Assembly (NCBI GenBank): GCA_963556695.1
Contig: CAUWAG010000003.1
Span: 8,742,001 to 8,806,000, forward strand
Source: Anthostomella pinea
Taxonomy: Eukaryota; Ascomycota; Sordariomycetes; Xylariales; Xylariaceae
DNA length: 64,000 nucleotides
Direction: 5' to 3'
Below the pieces are notes generated by a model. That model was not told the origin of the DNA. It ran no database searches and was given only the letters and a program-made list of their open reading frames with translations. Both the position numbers and the translations under genes were made by a program. Within the stretch, counting starts at the first letter, position 1. Each line of letters starts with the position of its first letter. This document shows positions 35,345 to 47,130 of this stretch, in pieces.

Positions 35345-36303
35345 ATGAGACTCTTCCTCCTGCCCATCTCGACGCGACGAACGCTGCTGTACAGCCAGAA
35401 GCTGCAGACCCTACCCTCCGAAAAGCAGACGTACCTAGACAAGGCGACCATCAAGGCCGCGACGCTCTGGGCTGGCTGGGAAAAGAAAGAATCCGGCTGG
35501 CAGAAGAAGGTCGTTGAGTATGGCAACTATGCGCTCAGGAGGATCCCCTACGAGGAATGGGGACTGAAGTCGGTTCCGCCCTTGTCGACCCGCCGGAGAG
35601 AGGAGGAGATCCTGGGCAAGGAGAAACACCACCTTATATACCCTCAGTCTGTCATCCCCACGACCAAGGCTACAGGCGTCCTACGCACGTTGGGCACGGA
35701 ACGAGAGTCATTGCACAAGTCCAGGTTGATATGGTGCTTCGTCGGAATGCCCATCAGCGCACCGTTTGCGCTTATACCTATGTATGCTGCCTCCGTCATA
35801 ATTCAAGCTACTACAGCTCCGTCGTTCCAAGTTACTGACAACTCCGTTTCAGAATTCCCAACCTGCCCTTCTTCTATCTCGTCTACCGCGCGTGGTCGCA
35901 TTGGCGAGCTCTCGCTGGCGGCAGACACATCAAGTGGCTTGCTGAAAACGACTTCCTCACGCTGGCGCCGTCCAAGGTCCTAGACACAATCTACACGCCT
36001 CTTCTGCTGCCAGATTCGCCAGGACAGATGGTCACAGATGCAAAGTCGGAGTCGGCCCCTTCGATCAATGAGGGACCGCTGGAAGGCGATGAGAAGATGC
36101 TGTTGACGCAGGACCACGGGCGGGAACTTGTGAGAGCGCTGGAGATACCGGAACTCGAGGTCGAGCTGGAGCGGGCGATCTGGCAGGTCGAAGACGCCAT
36201 CTCTCAGAAGAAGAAGCAAAAAGAAGAAGAAGAGAATTCCAAGGCCGATGACTCGGCTTCAACAACATCCGATTCGTCAAATTCGGATTCGGACAAGAAG
36301 TGA
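35345..36303 (+). CDS. Mitochondrial K+-H+ exchange-related protein (Mit_KHE1 family)
   Basis: Exons 35345-35781 and 35853-36303 give 295 residues. The start at 35345 (MRLFLLPISTRRTLLYSQKL) is the conserved family start; an upstream in-frame ATG at 35261 would add 28 residues not expected in the family. Other marks are WAGWEKKESGWQKKVVEYGN, a hydrophobic pair around SRLIWCFVGMPISAPFALIP and IPNLPFFYLVYRAWSHWRAL that spans the intron, and WLAENDFLTLAPSKVLD. The tail is Lys/Glu/Ser/Asp-rich. Family knowledge links it to mitochondrial inner-membrane K+/H+ exchange; the mechanism is not settled. Confidence 0.85.
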
Positions 36304-36467
36304 TCCTTGGGTCTCTGCTGTAATGAGAGCATGTACGAATCGACGTCGGAATTGTCGCATTATGGTGCATACGAATCATAAACGAAGGGGTCCTGGAGGA
36401 TAGGTAGACTGGCCTCGCTCCTCCAATGTAACCATAATTTCCACCCTTTCTTCTGCCTCTTTATCCT

Positions 36468-36597
36468 TCAAGGTGCCACGGCCTGCGAGACCACCCGTCG
36501 CACACCACCCATGGACCTCAGCGCCGCCCAAATGCCAACAGCGCACAAGAACCCAACAGCCGTAAGCACCCGTCTCGTCGTCAGCACCCTCGGTCTC

Positions 36598-36628
<31 letters not shown>

Positions 36629-37424
36629 GTCTTCCATAGGGCAAAATAGCGACTATCCGCGACGCGGCATACAGCTCCGACGCACCGCACCTCTGATATG
36701 GGGCGTCGCCCTCGCACGCAACCAGCGGCAGCTTCTCCACGTCCTCCGTGCCCAGGAGCACGCCGCCCAGGTCGACGTCGTGTTGGTAGTCCAGTCTCTT
36801 CCCGCCTCTTTTCGGATCTGCCGAGTCTCTCGATTTTCTCGTATTCCTCCGGTAGTCTCTTGTGGCGATGTCCACACTCCTTCCTCTCATCCGCCCGTCT
36901 AGCTCCGAGGCCAGCATCGTGGCGAAATCGCCAAGATCCCCGGTTGCACCGAAGGCGTCATCGTCACCGTCTTCATCAGGATCTTTGTATTCATCCTTCT
37001 CCTCCTCCTCCTTCTCCTCCTCCTCCTTCTCCTCCTCCTCCTTCTCCTCCTCCTCCTTCTCCTCCTTCTCCTCCTCCTCCTTCTCCTCCTCCTCCTTCTC
37101 CTCCTCCTCCTCCTCGCCCTCGTCGCATGCCGTTGTGGGACTAATAGGACTGGTGGGACTGATAGGACTGAGAGGTATATGCGGATGCGTGACCGCGGCA
37201 TGCCATGCAGCAAAGGCCTTCTGCCGTATGAGCCGCTGCGTCGGGCTCAGCGGGCCACTCGCCTTGCGCGGCGCCGCAGCGCGGGCGGCGGTCGTGCTGC
37301 TGCGGCGATGTCTGTGTCGCCGCGGGAGCGTCGGATCGCTATGAAAAATGCTGGGGTTTAGGGGCGAAGGGATGGGTGGTGCGAAGCGGGACTCCCTTTG
37401 GGAGGAGGGGGTCGGCGGGGGCAT
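36468..37424 (-). CDS. Glu-rich repeat protein with C-terminal TM, hypothetical
   Basis: One open frame of 318 residues. A Pro/Ser/Arg-rich head is followed by a conserved-looking segment (LSPTQRLIRQKAFAAWHAAV), then about 45 residues of E-E-E-E-K type repeats, then a mixed region (GDLGDFATMLASELDGRMRG; HDVDLGGVLLGTEDVEKL), a run of nine Ala, and a probable membrane helix near the end (VLTAVGFLCAVGIWAALRSM). The family is not recognised. The Glu tract and the Ala run come from compound GAG/AAG and GCC microsatellites, so length is likely to vary between strains. Its stop is 165 bases from the convergent Mit_KHE1 gene. Confidence 0.55.
36999..37113. repeat. Polypyrimidine/polypurine compound microsatellite
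   Basis: About 115 bases made only of C and T on the plus strand, in CTCCTCCTCCTTCTC-like units with near mirror symmetry, inside the Glu-repeat gene. Such tracts can adopt triplex DNA. Confidence 0.85.
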
Positions 37425-38642
37425 GTTATGACGATGGTGCCCGGTTTCTCTTCGGAGGTGCTCGATTGTTGTTCAGAGACGTGGATGGTGTATTGGTCAG
37501 GAATGAGGTTTTCGGGTTCTTGGGATTTTGGGATCGGTGGGAACAAAGGGGGTCGAGTGGTTTCTTTGAGAGGAGCACAGTTGCAGGTTCGCTTATGTTA
37601 CCAGGCAATGGGGAACTGGGACATTGCGACGGCAAGCTCTCATTATTACCTTACTGTTATTGAAGATGGCACAAGCACGGAACAATGTTGTACGGTGATA
37701 TACTGAGAAACCGCATTGTGACACCACTGAATCCTTTTCTCTATTTCCGCTGCTATGGCCTGTCTTACACGCCCTTGCTTGCCACTACCTTGGCAGGGTC
37801 TCGAACGCTCCTGTGTGGAACATTGCCTCGGTTATATCTGAAGTACGGTACCGGAAAGTGATCTCGTGCCACCGTGAGGTTTGCTGGGCCGTTGGGGAGA
37901 TAGTCGGGGTTCGTCCCGTGGAATGGGAGGCAAACTTGAACTCGGCAATGATATCCAAGTGCGCAGGTCTTGTACGACGCAAGCCAGGTCGCGCAATCTC
38001 TTTGCCGAATAAGCTGTATCTCTCAGCCCTTCGAAGTTCAAGCCCATATGTCGCACTTATTAGTAGAAGCCTGAAAGCTTGCTTCCCCACACTCCACACG
38101 GATCGAGGACCCGATGCAGCCAAGCGACCTCTTGGAGATCATGTCACGATATAGAAGTCCGATACTAGTATATCGGACTGCAGTATTTCTTACCGTCGCC
38201 CTCCTTTACTACATGTGGTACAACAACGTCAATGAATGTACGTTCTGCTTCACTCCCTCGTGTCCTCTTCGTTAGGTGCCGCGAACCAGGGCGCAATGCC
38301 GTTCTGCCGTTACGCGTCAGCGCTATTCCAAGGTGTGTCCCTAGCCTCGAGCCACCACCGTCTAGCAAGGCCATCCTTGCTCAGCCAAGTCGGAACAATG
38401 CAGTTGGACGTCATAATGGATGTTGAGCCCCATCTCGGTTCTTGGTTCTTGGTTGTTGGACCCTTGGGCCTTGACTCGAATAGCTTCATCTCCAGCTCCG
38501 CCGCGCGATTAGTGCTGTTGATTGCAAAGGTCTAGACGGCACACATGTAAATCCCATACTATGTCGCCCCTATGTGCTCGTCCAGGCTGGTAGTCGCGTG
38601 GCATCCGCTCATTAACATCGCGCTCGTGTATCATGAGTTGCG
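37425..38642. other. Spacer upstream of the K+ channel gene
   Basis: About 1.2 kb divergent spacer between the Glu-repeat gene and the TOK channel gene. Opposite-strand frames at 37785-38154 are featureless and not accepted. Confidence 0.4.
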
Positions 38643-41538
38643 ATGGTCGCAGACGATACCACCTCTCAATTGCGAAGGCGAGGTCATGACGATGGCAACA
38701 GCCCAGGACCTGACGGCTCGCCATCCCGAGAAGGATTAAAGAAGACCGATACAGTCCGCACCATCGGGTTCCTCAAGCTTCGCGGAAAGACAGACGACCT
38801 GCCTCAGTAAGGATTCATAATTATGTGCCAAAAACAAGTAGTCGCGGTGTGTTGATTAGCCCTCAGGAACTGGTGGTTCGCATCGACGGCCGTGCCATTA
38901 CTGGCTGCCACACAGGGCCCTCTGTCCAATGTACTGTCTATAGCCGCGCTGGTCACCGCCTGGCGACTCGAGCTGCCAAACAACGGGCAGTTACCCGAAG
39001 GCGCCGATGATAACGGAATTCCCTTGAAGGACCCGGGATGGTCAGAGCCCCGAGTTCCAGCACAGCCAGTCCCGGACCAGTCTGACTTCGCATAGGGAGC
39101 TTGCCCTCAACGGCGTATCTCTCGCCTGCGGCTTCGCTGGCAACCTGCTTCTGCTGCTCCATTTCGTTGGGAGAGTCCGCTACATCGTGGCATTGCCGCT
39201 TTCCATCATCTTCTGGCTGCTGGCATCTGGCATCGTGAGTTGTCCCTGAACACATATATAGGTAGTCAGACCGCCGGCTCACCTCACCTTTTCAGCTCAT
39301 CGCCGTCACCACTAGTGTGAGCATATACGTCCCAGCCATACCCCCTGGGCAGACATGGTGTGTATAAAAACATGTTGCTTAAGAACCGCAACTGTTGATT
39401 TCTAGAATATTCCCCCTTGGCTTTTGATACTAACTGTTTGGCAGTGAGTAGAACATTCTTGATTTGCCGGGCATTGCCTGGTATATACTAGAGATGTAGG
39501 GTTCAAGTACTGACACGACATGTTTTTATCCATCAGACTCACAGGGGTTCTGGCACGCGGTGCTCGCTTCCATTACTTACATGTTCGGCGCTGTGATGTT
39601 GATAGCTAATCTACTGGGATATCTCCTCGGACACTATCCGCAGAACTTCGTGTTGGACGACGATCAGCGGACCCTGATTCTTCAGACCTTGTCGTTCTTT
39701 GCATGGCTAGCCGGCGGAGCGGCTATTTTCAGTTCCCTCGAAGGCTGGAGTTTTGCTAATGCATTGTATTACTGTGATGTCGTAAGTGCCACCCCATTGC
39801 CAGATCATGTTGGAGACCACTGAGATGTTCCCCAAGTCCGTTCTCACCATTGGTTATGGAGACCTTGCCCCCACGACAGATGCGGCACGAGGTTTCTTCT
39901 TCGTCTACGAATTGGTCGGCATTACTCAATTGGGTCTTGTCATTAGTCGCCTCTCGAAGTACATGTCGAGTATCTCGGCGGACAAAGTCATCAGGAAGCA
40001 CCAAGCACGCGCCAGGGAGAACACCATAGATCGAACAGTCACGAGCGAGAAGGAGCTCAGAGAGCGTCTCGGTCTCCCCCAGCAGCGAAAGTCGTCTGTC
40101 GGTAATCAGATGGCTCGGCGTAACAGCCTTGCTCAGTATGGCCAGTTCCAACTTATTGGCGACACTGTGACGTTCCGAAAGGGCAAGAGCCATAGGGATA
40201 CTCGTGGTCGACATAAAAGGCCGTTAGCCCTTCACAAGAAAGTGTCGAGTCGGGCCTTAAGACAGGTCACCCACCACCTGAAACTAGATCGTAAGAACCG
40301 AATACTTGTGCTCAAAGAGGAGCAAGACCGCTTCAACGCCATGCGGAATATCCAGGATGAGACCAAGCGGTTTAAGCAATACTACACGCTGGTAATGGCG
40401 GTGTTTGCTTTCGCGCTGCTGTGGTGCGTGGGCGCCTTGGTGTTCATGTGGTCAGAAGCGCGTATGCAGGATCTGAGCTACTTCGACAGCTTCTACTTCT
40501 GCTTCGTGACCCTTCTGACTGTCGGGCAAGTACAACCGACTCCTACAAGCAATTCCGTCCCCATTCTCGTACTTGGAGACACACATGCCTAACGTCAGAT
40601 GTGTTACAGCTACGGCGATGTGAGCCCAAAGTCCAACGTCGGCAAGCCGTTCTTCATTGTATGGTCGCTTATCGCTGTGCCGAGTCTGACGGTCCTCATC
40701 CAGGCAATGTCAGATACCGTCGTCGCCGGTGTCAATCGGGCCACAAACGTTCTTCTGCCCGAAAAGGGCTTTCTCAAAGCCTTTATCGAGTCGCACCAGA
40801 ATCACTGGATCACCCGCCTCCTCGAGCGTCGTCAGGAACAACGCCGTGTGGATGCCGGCTTCCAGGTAAGGGGAACTCACTCGTCGAGACAAAGTCCCCA
40901 GCCCAGGGTGTGCGTAGATCGGATCGACTCACTCGTGCTTTCCACAGGTCCAAGATCCGGATGAAGCCGGTGCTGCAGACTCGGGCAACCTCGAGAACGC
41001 CAACATGGAAGTTCCCAAAAGGGACACGAGTACTACTCCGACATCTAGGGCTGGAGAAGACAACGTGGATGAACACAATCTTGCCCGACAGCTCGCCACG
41101 GCTATCCGCACCGTCGCCCGCGACCTGCAAGCCGACCCGCCAAAGCGGTACAGCTACGAGGAGTGGGCGCACTTCACGAAACTCATCCGGTTCAGTTCAG
41201 GGGCCGGAAAAGACGCCGTCGAGGCGCGAGAGGAGGAAGAAGGTCTCGTCGAGTGGGACTGGATAGGGGAGGACAGCCCTCTGCTGTCCGACTCTACCGA
41301 GTCGGAATGGGTCCTCGACCGGCTCTGCGAGAGTCTGAATAGGTATACGAGGTGGAATAGTCGGCGGGTATGTGTCATTTCGCTCTGTCAAGCTGTTTTT
41401 TCTGTGCTGATTCATCTGCAGCATGGCAAGGGCCATCGCCATGTACCGACTGATACGCATCCTGCGGCCATTGATGAGACGGTGAATGAGTCAAATTTCA
41501 ACGAGAAGGCGTCCTATGCAGAGGAGCACAGACAATGA
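38643..41538 (+). CDS. TOK-type two-pore outward-rectifier K+ channel
   Basis: Nine exons: 38643-38806, 38867-39040, 39096-39234, 39296-39356, 39537-39781, 39837-40525, 40610-40865, 40948-41367, 41422-41538; 754 residues. The first TM block includes NWWFASTAVPLLAAT and GPLSNVLSIAALV, then LACGFAGNLLLLLHFVGRVR and SQGFWHAVLASITYMFGAVM. Selectivity filters are TIGYGD (about 265-270) and TVGYGD (about 489-494), as in fungal 8-TM TOK1 channels. A cytosolic linker of about 170 residues separates the pores, and the tail is acidic. It should conduct K+ at the plasma membrane. The start at 38643 has an in-frame TGA two codons upstream. The fourth intron looks like two nested introns, and the sixth has a GC donor. 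The final 54-nt intron is frame-neutral, so retention would add 18 residues. Confidence 0.92.
39357..39536 (+). other. Probable stwintron in the K+ channel gene
   Basis: The sequence fits an internal intron at 39358-39444 (GTGTGT donor, TACTAAC branch, GGCAG acceptor) inserted between bases 1 and 2 of an outer donor. Its removal creates T|GTGAGTA, a strong donor for an outer intron ending CATCAG at 39536 with its own CTGAC branch. The splice gives PPGQT-YSQGFWH. A single intron from 39360 also keeps frame but inserts an extra Trp. Confidence 0.55.
40526..40609 (+). other. GC-AG intron in the second pore
   Basis: The donor must be GG|GCAAGT at 40526 because only this joins GTC GG to C TAC GGC GAT and restores the TVGYGD filter. 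The nearby GTACAA at 40530 gives a frameshift. Branch CCTAACG and acceptor TTACAG are canonical. Confidence 0.85.
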
Positions 41539-43364
41539 CATAAAGCAACATGAGTCTACCAGCCATCGCAAGGCTACGCATACTGAACATGACGGCATGC
41601 GCCCTTTTCCAACCCGATCCAACCCGTCCCGAACTCTGCGGTTCTAGAACCAGTAACGAACGCATGCAGCACAGCCCAGCTTCCGCGGAGATGACAAGCT
41701 CAAACTGGCGGTGATGTTTAAACGCATCTTCATGCCAATCAGCCAACGCTGGCGATCACTTGCGCAAAGATGGGTCAATCGCTTGTCTTTGAATTCGTGC
41801 CGAGCTGCTTCTCTCGAAGTCATCGACCAGCGAAAGGACTCTGAAAATCGATCCCGAAGTAACTGCTGTTTATCACGGTGAATCTGAGGGCTGCGCTTGC
41901 CTTGTGACGGAAACCAAGTTCTGGCAATGAATCGAAGTCCGGCATCGAGCGCTACTTCGGCATGGCGATCTCCGGGTGTGGCGTGTCAGAATACACAGGC
42001 TCAAGGGACAGGAGGTCTGACGTCTGACTACCAGCACTCAAATGGCGAGGCTTAGCTTGACATATTTCACCAAAGGACCTCTCCTGTTCGATAGGCATGA
42101 ACACAAGGCAACTTACAGCTCCCGTCCGCTACAGTCGGTGCTGCTCAAAGCCTCGAGGATCAATGGAGTATCTACAACGAAACACGAGAGTCAGTCGAGA
42201 GGACCTTGGTGAACTCGTGGCTTGAGGAGAAAACACATGACAACACACTTTACAACTGGTGTTCGTGGAAATAGGCAGAGCCGAGGGAAGCTGGGGTTGA
42301 CAAGTTGCCGTTGGAAGAACAAGGGAGTGGCAGAAGTATCAGGTGGACGAAAGAGAGCCTGCGGAAGTACTGGATGGTCAGAAAGGCATAGACGTGACTC
42401 GCACAGCTGTATACCAAGCAGACGGGGGGAGGTCAAATGGTGCTTCTTAGCTGCAATTGCCTGGTCTATCTTCGACCCGACACTGCTCTCGTGTGCGTTG
42501 GCCTCCTGCTCTTACATGAAAGAGCAAGTTGTCCGCGTTTAGTGGCTTTGGACAGAGCGTACAAGGGAATGCGTCCTTGTAGCCAGACGATGTTCCGGCC
42601 ACATGAAGCCCCGGTAGATTCGACTCAAGAGCGAACTTGGCGAGGGTACCGCAACGACTGAGAGACGCTGAAATTGTGATTGAGTATGTAAGTAATGGGA
42701 AAGGGTGCTGAGGAGGCGTGCCTGGTAGGGCCCAGGGGAAAAGGGGAAGACCGCATTACTGCACGAGAGGGTCATATTTACGCCTTTTCGCCAACCGTAC
42801 GCCATGCTCCTAGAGATCCTCCCAGGTGCCGGTTCGTACACAATGGAGTGCCACCCTACATGCGATGCTGCGGCTCATACTGCACACACGCAGTCGTGGT
42901 GGATCATTGACTGCACCTTAGTACACCTATCCTCGGAGAAGGCATTACACTTTAAACGGTTAAGCTAGATCGTTCTTGTTGTTTATCATATACAGCGTCA
43001 GTAGGGCCCTTTTTAAAACAAGTCACACGCATAACCGCAATGCAGACAGGCATTGAGGGGTTGGACCCGAGAATGAACAATCAAACGCAGTTTTATTGAT
43101 CCGACAAGGCAACTTCGCGCAATGGCTCGTGATGCGACGGTCAGGCTCATAGAACATTACTGCAATACATGGTTTGCCAAAGCGGGTATCCGAAGGCACT
43201 TATAATGTGCTAGAATCGCGCATATAGTTGCGCCGTGTCCTCCATACAATAGACGCAGCCGCTATACAAGCCAATCATGAAAAGTGCGTGACTTGCGGAA
43301 AGGGATACGCAGAGAAGAAATAATCCTGCAAGCAATTCGACCGATGAGTAAAGCTCAGGCACAT
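41539..43364. other. Convergent spacer, no gene seen
   Basis: About 1.8 kb between the 3' ends of the K+ channel and Zn2Cys6 genes. Weak frames at 42191-42841 lack domains. Nothing else is recognised. Confidence 0.4.
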
Positions 43365-46300
43365 CTAGTTATTGGAGCCACTGGCTCTGAGCAGATCGTA
43401 GATGGATTGCTCGTCCGAGCCACCGTACGTAGGGTACCCAGACACATTAGGTCTAGGGGCACCATAGCCGCTGCTCCTGTTGCTGCCATAAGTGGCTTGG
43501 TTGTTGCTATTGCTGCTGCTATTGCTGCTGCTGTTGTTTGCAGCTGTGAAGCCATACCAATTCTGCTGAGATGGCTGGGCTGGATTGGGCTGTTGGGATG
43601 AGTATGAGCCGTATGGTTGAGATTGGGGTTGGTTGTAGGAAGACGTCTGATTCGACGCTCGCGTATCAGAAGATCTCGTTTCGTAAGCATGAGAATTCGG
43701 GGCGGGAGCCGACGGCATGGAGTACGAGCTGGTGCTTTGAGACTGAGCACCCCGGGTCTGAGATGTCGGCCATTGATTCGAGGTGGGACTGCTCGTGCTA
43801 CTACCATACTCCGCAGATGGGTTCAGAGCCTGAGACAGAGAATTGGTCGATGACCTTTGGGTATAGTCGTAGGATGGGGCGGCAGAGTAAGTCGTGGTTG
43901 CCGTCGTAGTAGGGTTCGGGTTTGTTTGGTACGAGCCGGGTTCGTACGCAATCCGTGATGACCCATGATCGGTCGTGGTCTCAGCATATTGATTGTTAGT
44001 CCTACCGCTGTTGTAACGAGAGTACGGATCGTAGTTCGGAATAGCACTGGCTGTGGGCGGGGTGTTATATGAAGCAGTAGTAGTAGCTGGTTGATGGGCA
44101 GTTATCTGCGGAGCTGGCGGAGGCTGACGAGGAGCATTAGACACGGGAGTACCAGTCTGAGACCTACGCCCTTGCCGTGACTTTACGCGCGCGGAACTCT
44201 GATACGGAGATCTGGTGACTACTGATTGTTGGCTTGGTGCCGGGGCTGGGGCCTGCGATAGCTGCGACACGGCGGTAGCCTGCTTCATCCCTTCGTATGG
44301 CTGTTGGGTGGCTTCTGGGCCGGATTTGCGTGATCTCGGTCGCTTAGCGGCTTGCGCCTGTTTCATAGTCGGCGAGATGGCACTGGCAGTGGCGTGTCCC
44401 GTTGACGGCGACGCATTCCAATTAGACGCCTGGGCCGGTATTGTAAGCGGAGGCACTGGCGTTTGTTTACTCTGGCCACTGGGCAGACTTCGCCTGCCTG
44501 ACGGGGCAGAGGCCTGCCGGTTATGATTTGAAGAAGGCGCAGTGGTGGTGGGAAACGTCAAGCCTTGTGATTGTTGTGATTGTTGTGCCTGCTGAGAAGA
44601 GTGTGCCGTGGCAGGAAATGGAAATCCAGCGGACGACTGCGAAACATCACCATGGGACTCTGACTGTGGGGAAGTCAAGCCAAGCACCGACGTGTTTCCA
44701 GCAGATGGCTGCGGATGGTTCACTGCTGGAAAGGTGAGACCGGTGCTCTGCGGTTGGTAGTAATTGTTGGAGGCAGCTTGGGCAGCTTGGGCAGCAATAG
44801 CCTGATGATGCTCGGTAGGGCCAGACAAGATATTCGGATCTGGAATGAACTCTTCGTTGTCGGGATCGGGCTGGGTTTGGGGCTGCGGCTGCGGCTGCGA
44901 CTGCCGGGGTGGTGGTGGCGATGGTGATGGTGGTGCAACGACAGCTGGCTCTGGCTGTGTCTCAACCGGCACCGGTGCTTGATGCTGACCTGACCCTTCA
45001 GTCTGTTCAGCTTCGCCTGCACCATCGGATTCTCCACCCGCTTCGGCTGCATTTTCCGACTTTCGTCGCGGTTTGGGAGGTAAGTATACGCAGTCTACCT
45101 CCCAATCGATGCAGGTCGAGCAAGCTGGGTGCTCCTTCGTACACTGGTATTATAGTATTGGTATGAGACTATTCTGATGCGCTGATGGGAAGTCAACTCA
45201 CCTTTACCTTGCGTTGTTTGCAAGTATCACAGCTGCCGCGTGTCTTTCTGACTCTTGGCTTCAAGGTTGACTCGGTCGTACCAAGCTCACCAGTCTGCTC
45301 AAGAGGTATCACAGCACCGTCGCCAATAGAGACGTCTTCAGCCGGAGCTCCCTCGGACTTCTTTTTCTTGCTACGCCTCTTCTTAGTTGGCGTCTCCGAT
45401 GATGCCGCAGCTGATGCTGTCCCGTTAGCAGGTGTAGCATTCGCCGACTGGGCTTGCGCAGGAGTAGAGGAGCCCGATGCGTTGTTGTCGTCCGGATGGA
45501 CGATCCTAAGTCTCTCTGCCCCGTACTTGGCCAGCATCTCGAGCGATGCAGTTTGCAAGTTGGGCGCCTGATTCGCGAAGATGTTAAACTGTTCCGCCGA
45601 CAGAGTACTTGGTTCAATGTCCTTCCCAGTAAGGAGTTCGATCGCGACTAATCGCCGTCGCTCAGCCTCGGCAGGAGGTACATTGACTATTGAAGTCAGG
45701 TGGACGCCTTCTTGGGATGTCCCTTGAGTGGCAGTGTTGTCCTGAGTAGCGCTCTGAGTATCGGGCGCTCCGTCATCCATCGGCGCTTTTGCCTTCTTTC
45801 TTCGCTTTTTGCGACTTCCCTCCTCGCCTTCGGCTGGCGGTGGTCGTTTTGCCTTGGGCGTACGTTGGCTGAAGGTGTTCCCATTGCTGACAGGCGGAGG
45901 CGGGAGGCTAGGTAACAGACGTTCAACCAGCTGGGTGACGGACTTGTGAAGTGGTGTATGTTCGTATTTGACGACCACCCCTCGGCTCGACTTGGAGAAG
46001 GCGATTGTTAGAGTACCGCGACAGTCGAAGGCGGGACGCGCTGCAGATAGATTAGCATGTGTATATAACGAATGGTAGATGACTGGGAGGCGCAGCCTTA
46101 CAGAGATTGATCGGATCCAACCCCCCATTTCCACTGTAGCCCCCGATCACTGGTCTTTCGGCGTTCTTCGCATTTGCGCGGTTCCAGGCCTGAAGAGAGT
46201 CTTCGCAAATGTACGTGAGTGTCCATCCTTGGGCGCCTCTAGTCACCTGTCGGACTGTCCACAAACTGCCATCCACAGCTCCCATCGCACTGACTATATG

Positions 46301-46735
46301 TTTTGCGACGGCTCTCTGGAGGACTGGGTCGTCGGAGGGCTGGTTCTGCACGGTTTCCGATGCCATTACGGTTCGCAAGACCGGCAGCTGCTGGGATTGA
46401 GCGAAATCGACCCCATCGGCGCCTCCATTATCAGACTCTTCAGTGAGATGGAAGGTGGTATGTTGGCGTAGCTCAAATGTGAGGGAGGAGTGCTCGGCGC
46501 GTGTGTCGGAGGATTTTGACGCGAGAATGTTGTGCAGGTGGTTTTGAAGATCCTCCACTGAGTTGCAGGCCATGTTCGACCGCGGAGGGTCCAGCAAGGC
46601 GTCCATCTTGGCGGGATTGTCAGTCGCGAGCAGTGATGACAAAATCGGGCGGCGGTTGCTTCGATCGTGCGCCCGCTGGCTTCGTTGCTGACGGCGGCGC
46701 GTGACGACGGAGTTGGCTAGATGGTGGAGATTCAC
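43365..46735 (-). CDS. Zn(II)2Cys6 transcription regulator with mid-protein zinc cluster
   Basis: Exons 46735-46102, 46040-45202 and 45143-43365 give up to 1083 residues. The N-terminal part contains SMGAVDGSLWTVRQVTRGAQ-type and LNPxN-like text (PVIGGYSGNGGLDPINLSRP; FDCRGTLTIAFSKSSRGVVV), then a very basic patch (RKKRRKKAKAP). The zinc cluster straddles the second junction: Cys482, 485, 492, 499, 502, 509 with spacing C-x2-C-x6-C-x6-C-x2-C-x6-C (CDTCKQRKVK then CTKEHPACSTCIDWEVDC). The last about 570 residues are Gln/Ser/Asn/Pro/Tyr-rich and probably disordered. No fungal_trans middle homology region is visible. It should bind DNA in the nucleus; targets are unknown. A later start (Met near 46612) is possible. 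Confidence 0.85.
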
Positions 46736-47130
46736 GCGCGGCGCATTGAAGCTGGAGGTTAAAAACAGTCTGGACTCTGGAGAAACGCGGTGCTCGCTCG
46801 CTCAGCTGTGGCTGAGGCCTGGAGGTGGAGTAATTTTGATAAGCATAAAGTGGAGGGCTGGTCCAGTTCTGGTCTGGTACCTACCAGCAGCCACACAATG
46901 CATGTGGGCTCTGCGGCTTGACTGTGGCTGACCAACTCAATATGTACCTAGGTAGTATGTACACAGCATTTGAAGACTGTAGGGGCTCTGCTCCCACACT
47001 GCAGTGCCTTCGTGCAATGCCAGCTGCGTGGCGATGAAAAGAAAAGAAGCCAATTGAGCTGCTATTGGACAGGGAGTGATCCTTTCAAAGTTCCTATACC
47101 TATAAAGTTCCTATACCCATAAAGTTCCTA
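46736..47130. other. Spacer ending in ATAAAGTTCCTATACCC repeats
   Basis: Promoter side of the Zn2Cys6 gene. From about 47085 it holds two to three tandem copies of a roughly 17-18-base unit containing AAAGTTCCTATACC; a further copy lies to the right of the inverted-repeat element (about 47308-47325). Confidence 0.6.

Noticed and set aside
36698..37344. Pro- and Ser-repeat proteins on the plus strand
   Set aside because: They are the complement of the Glu-repeat codons and have no start context or conserved part.
43500..43540. Trinucleotide repeat as a non-coding microsatellite
   Set aside because: It lies within the open frame of the Zn2Cys6 regulator and encodes its Asn/Ser run.
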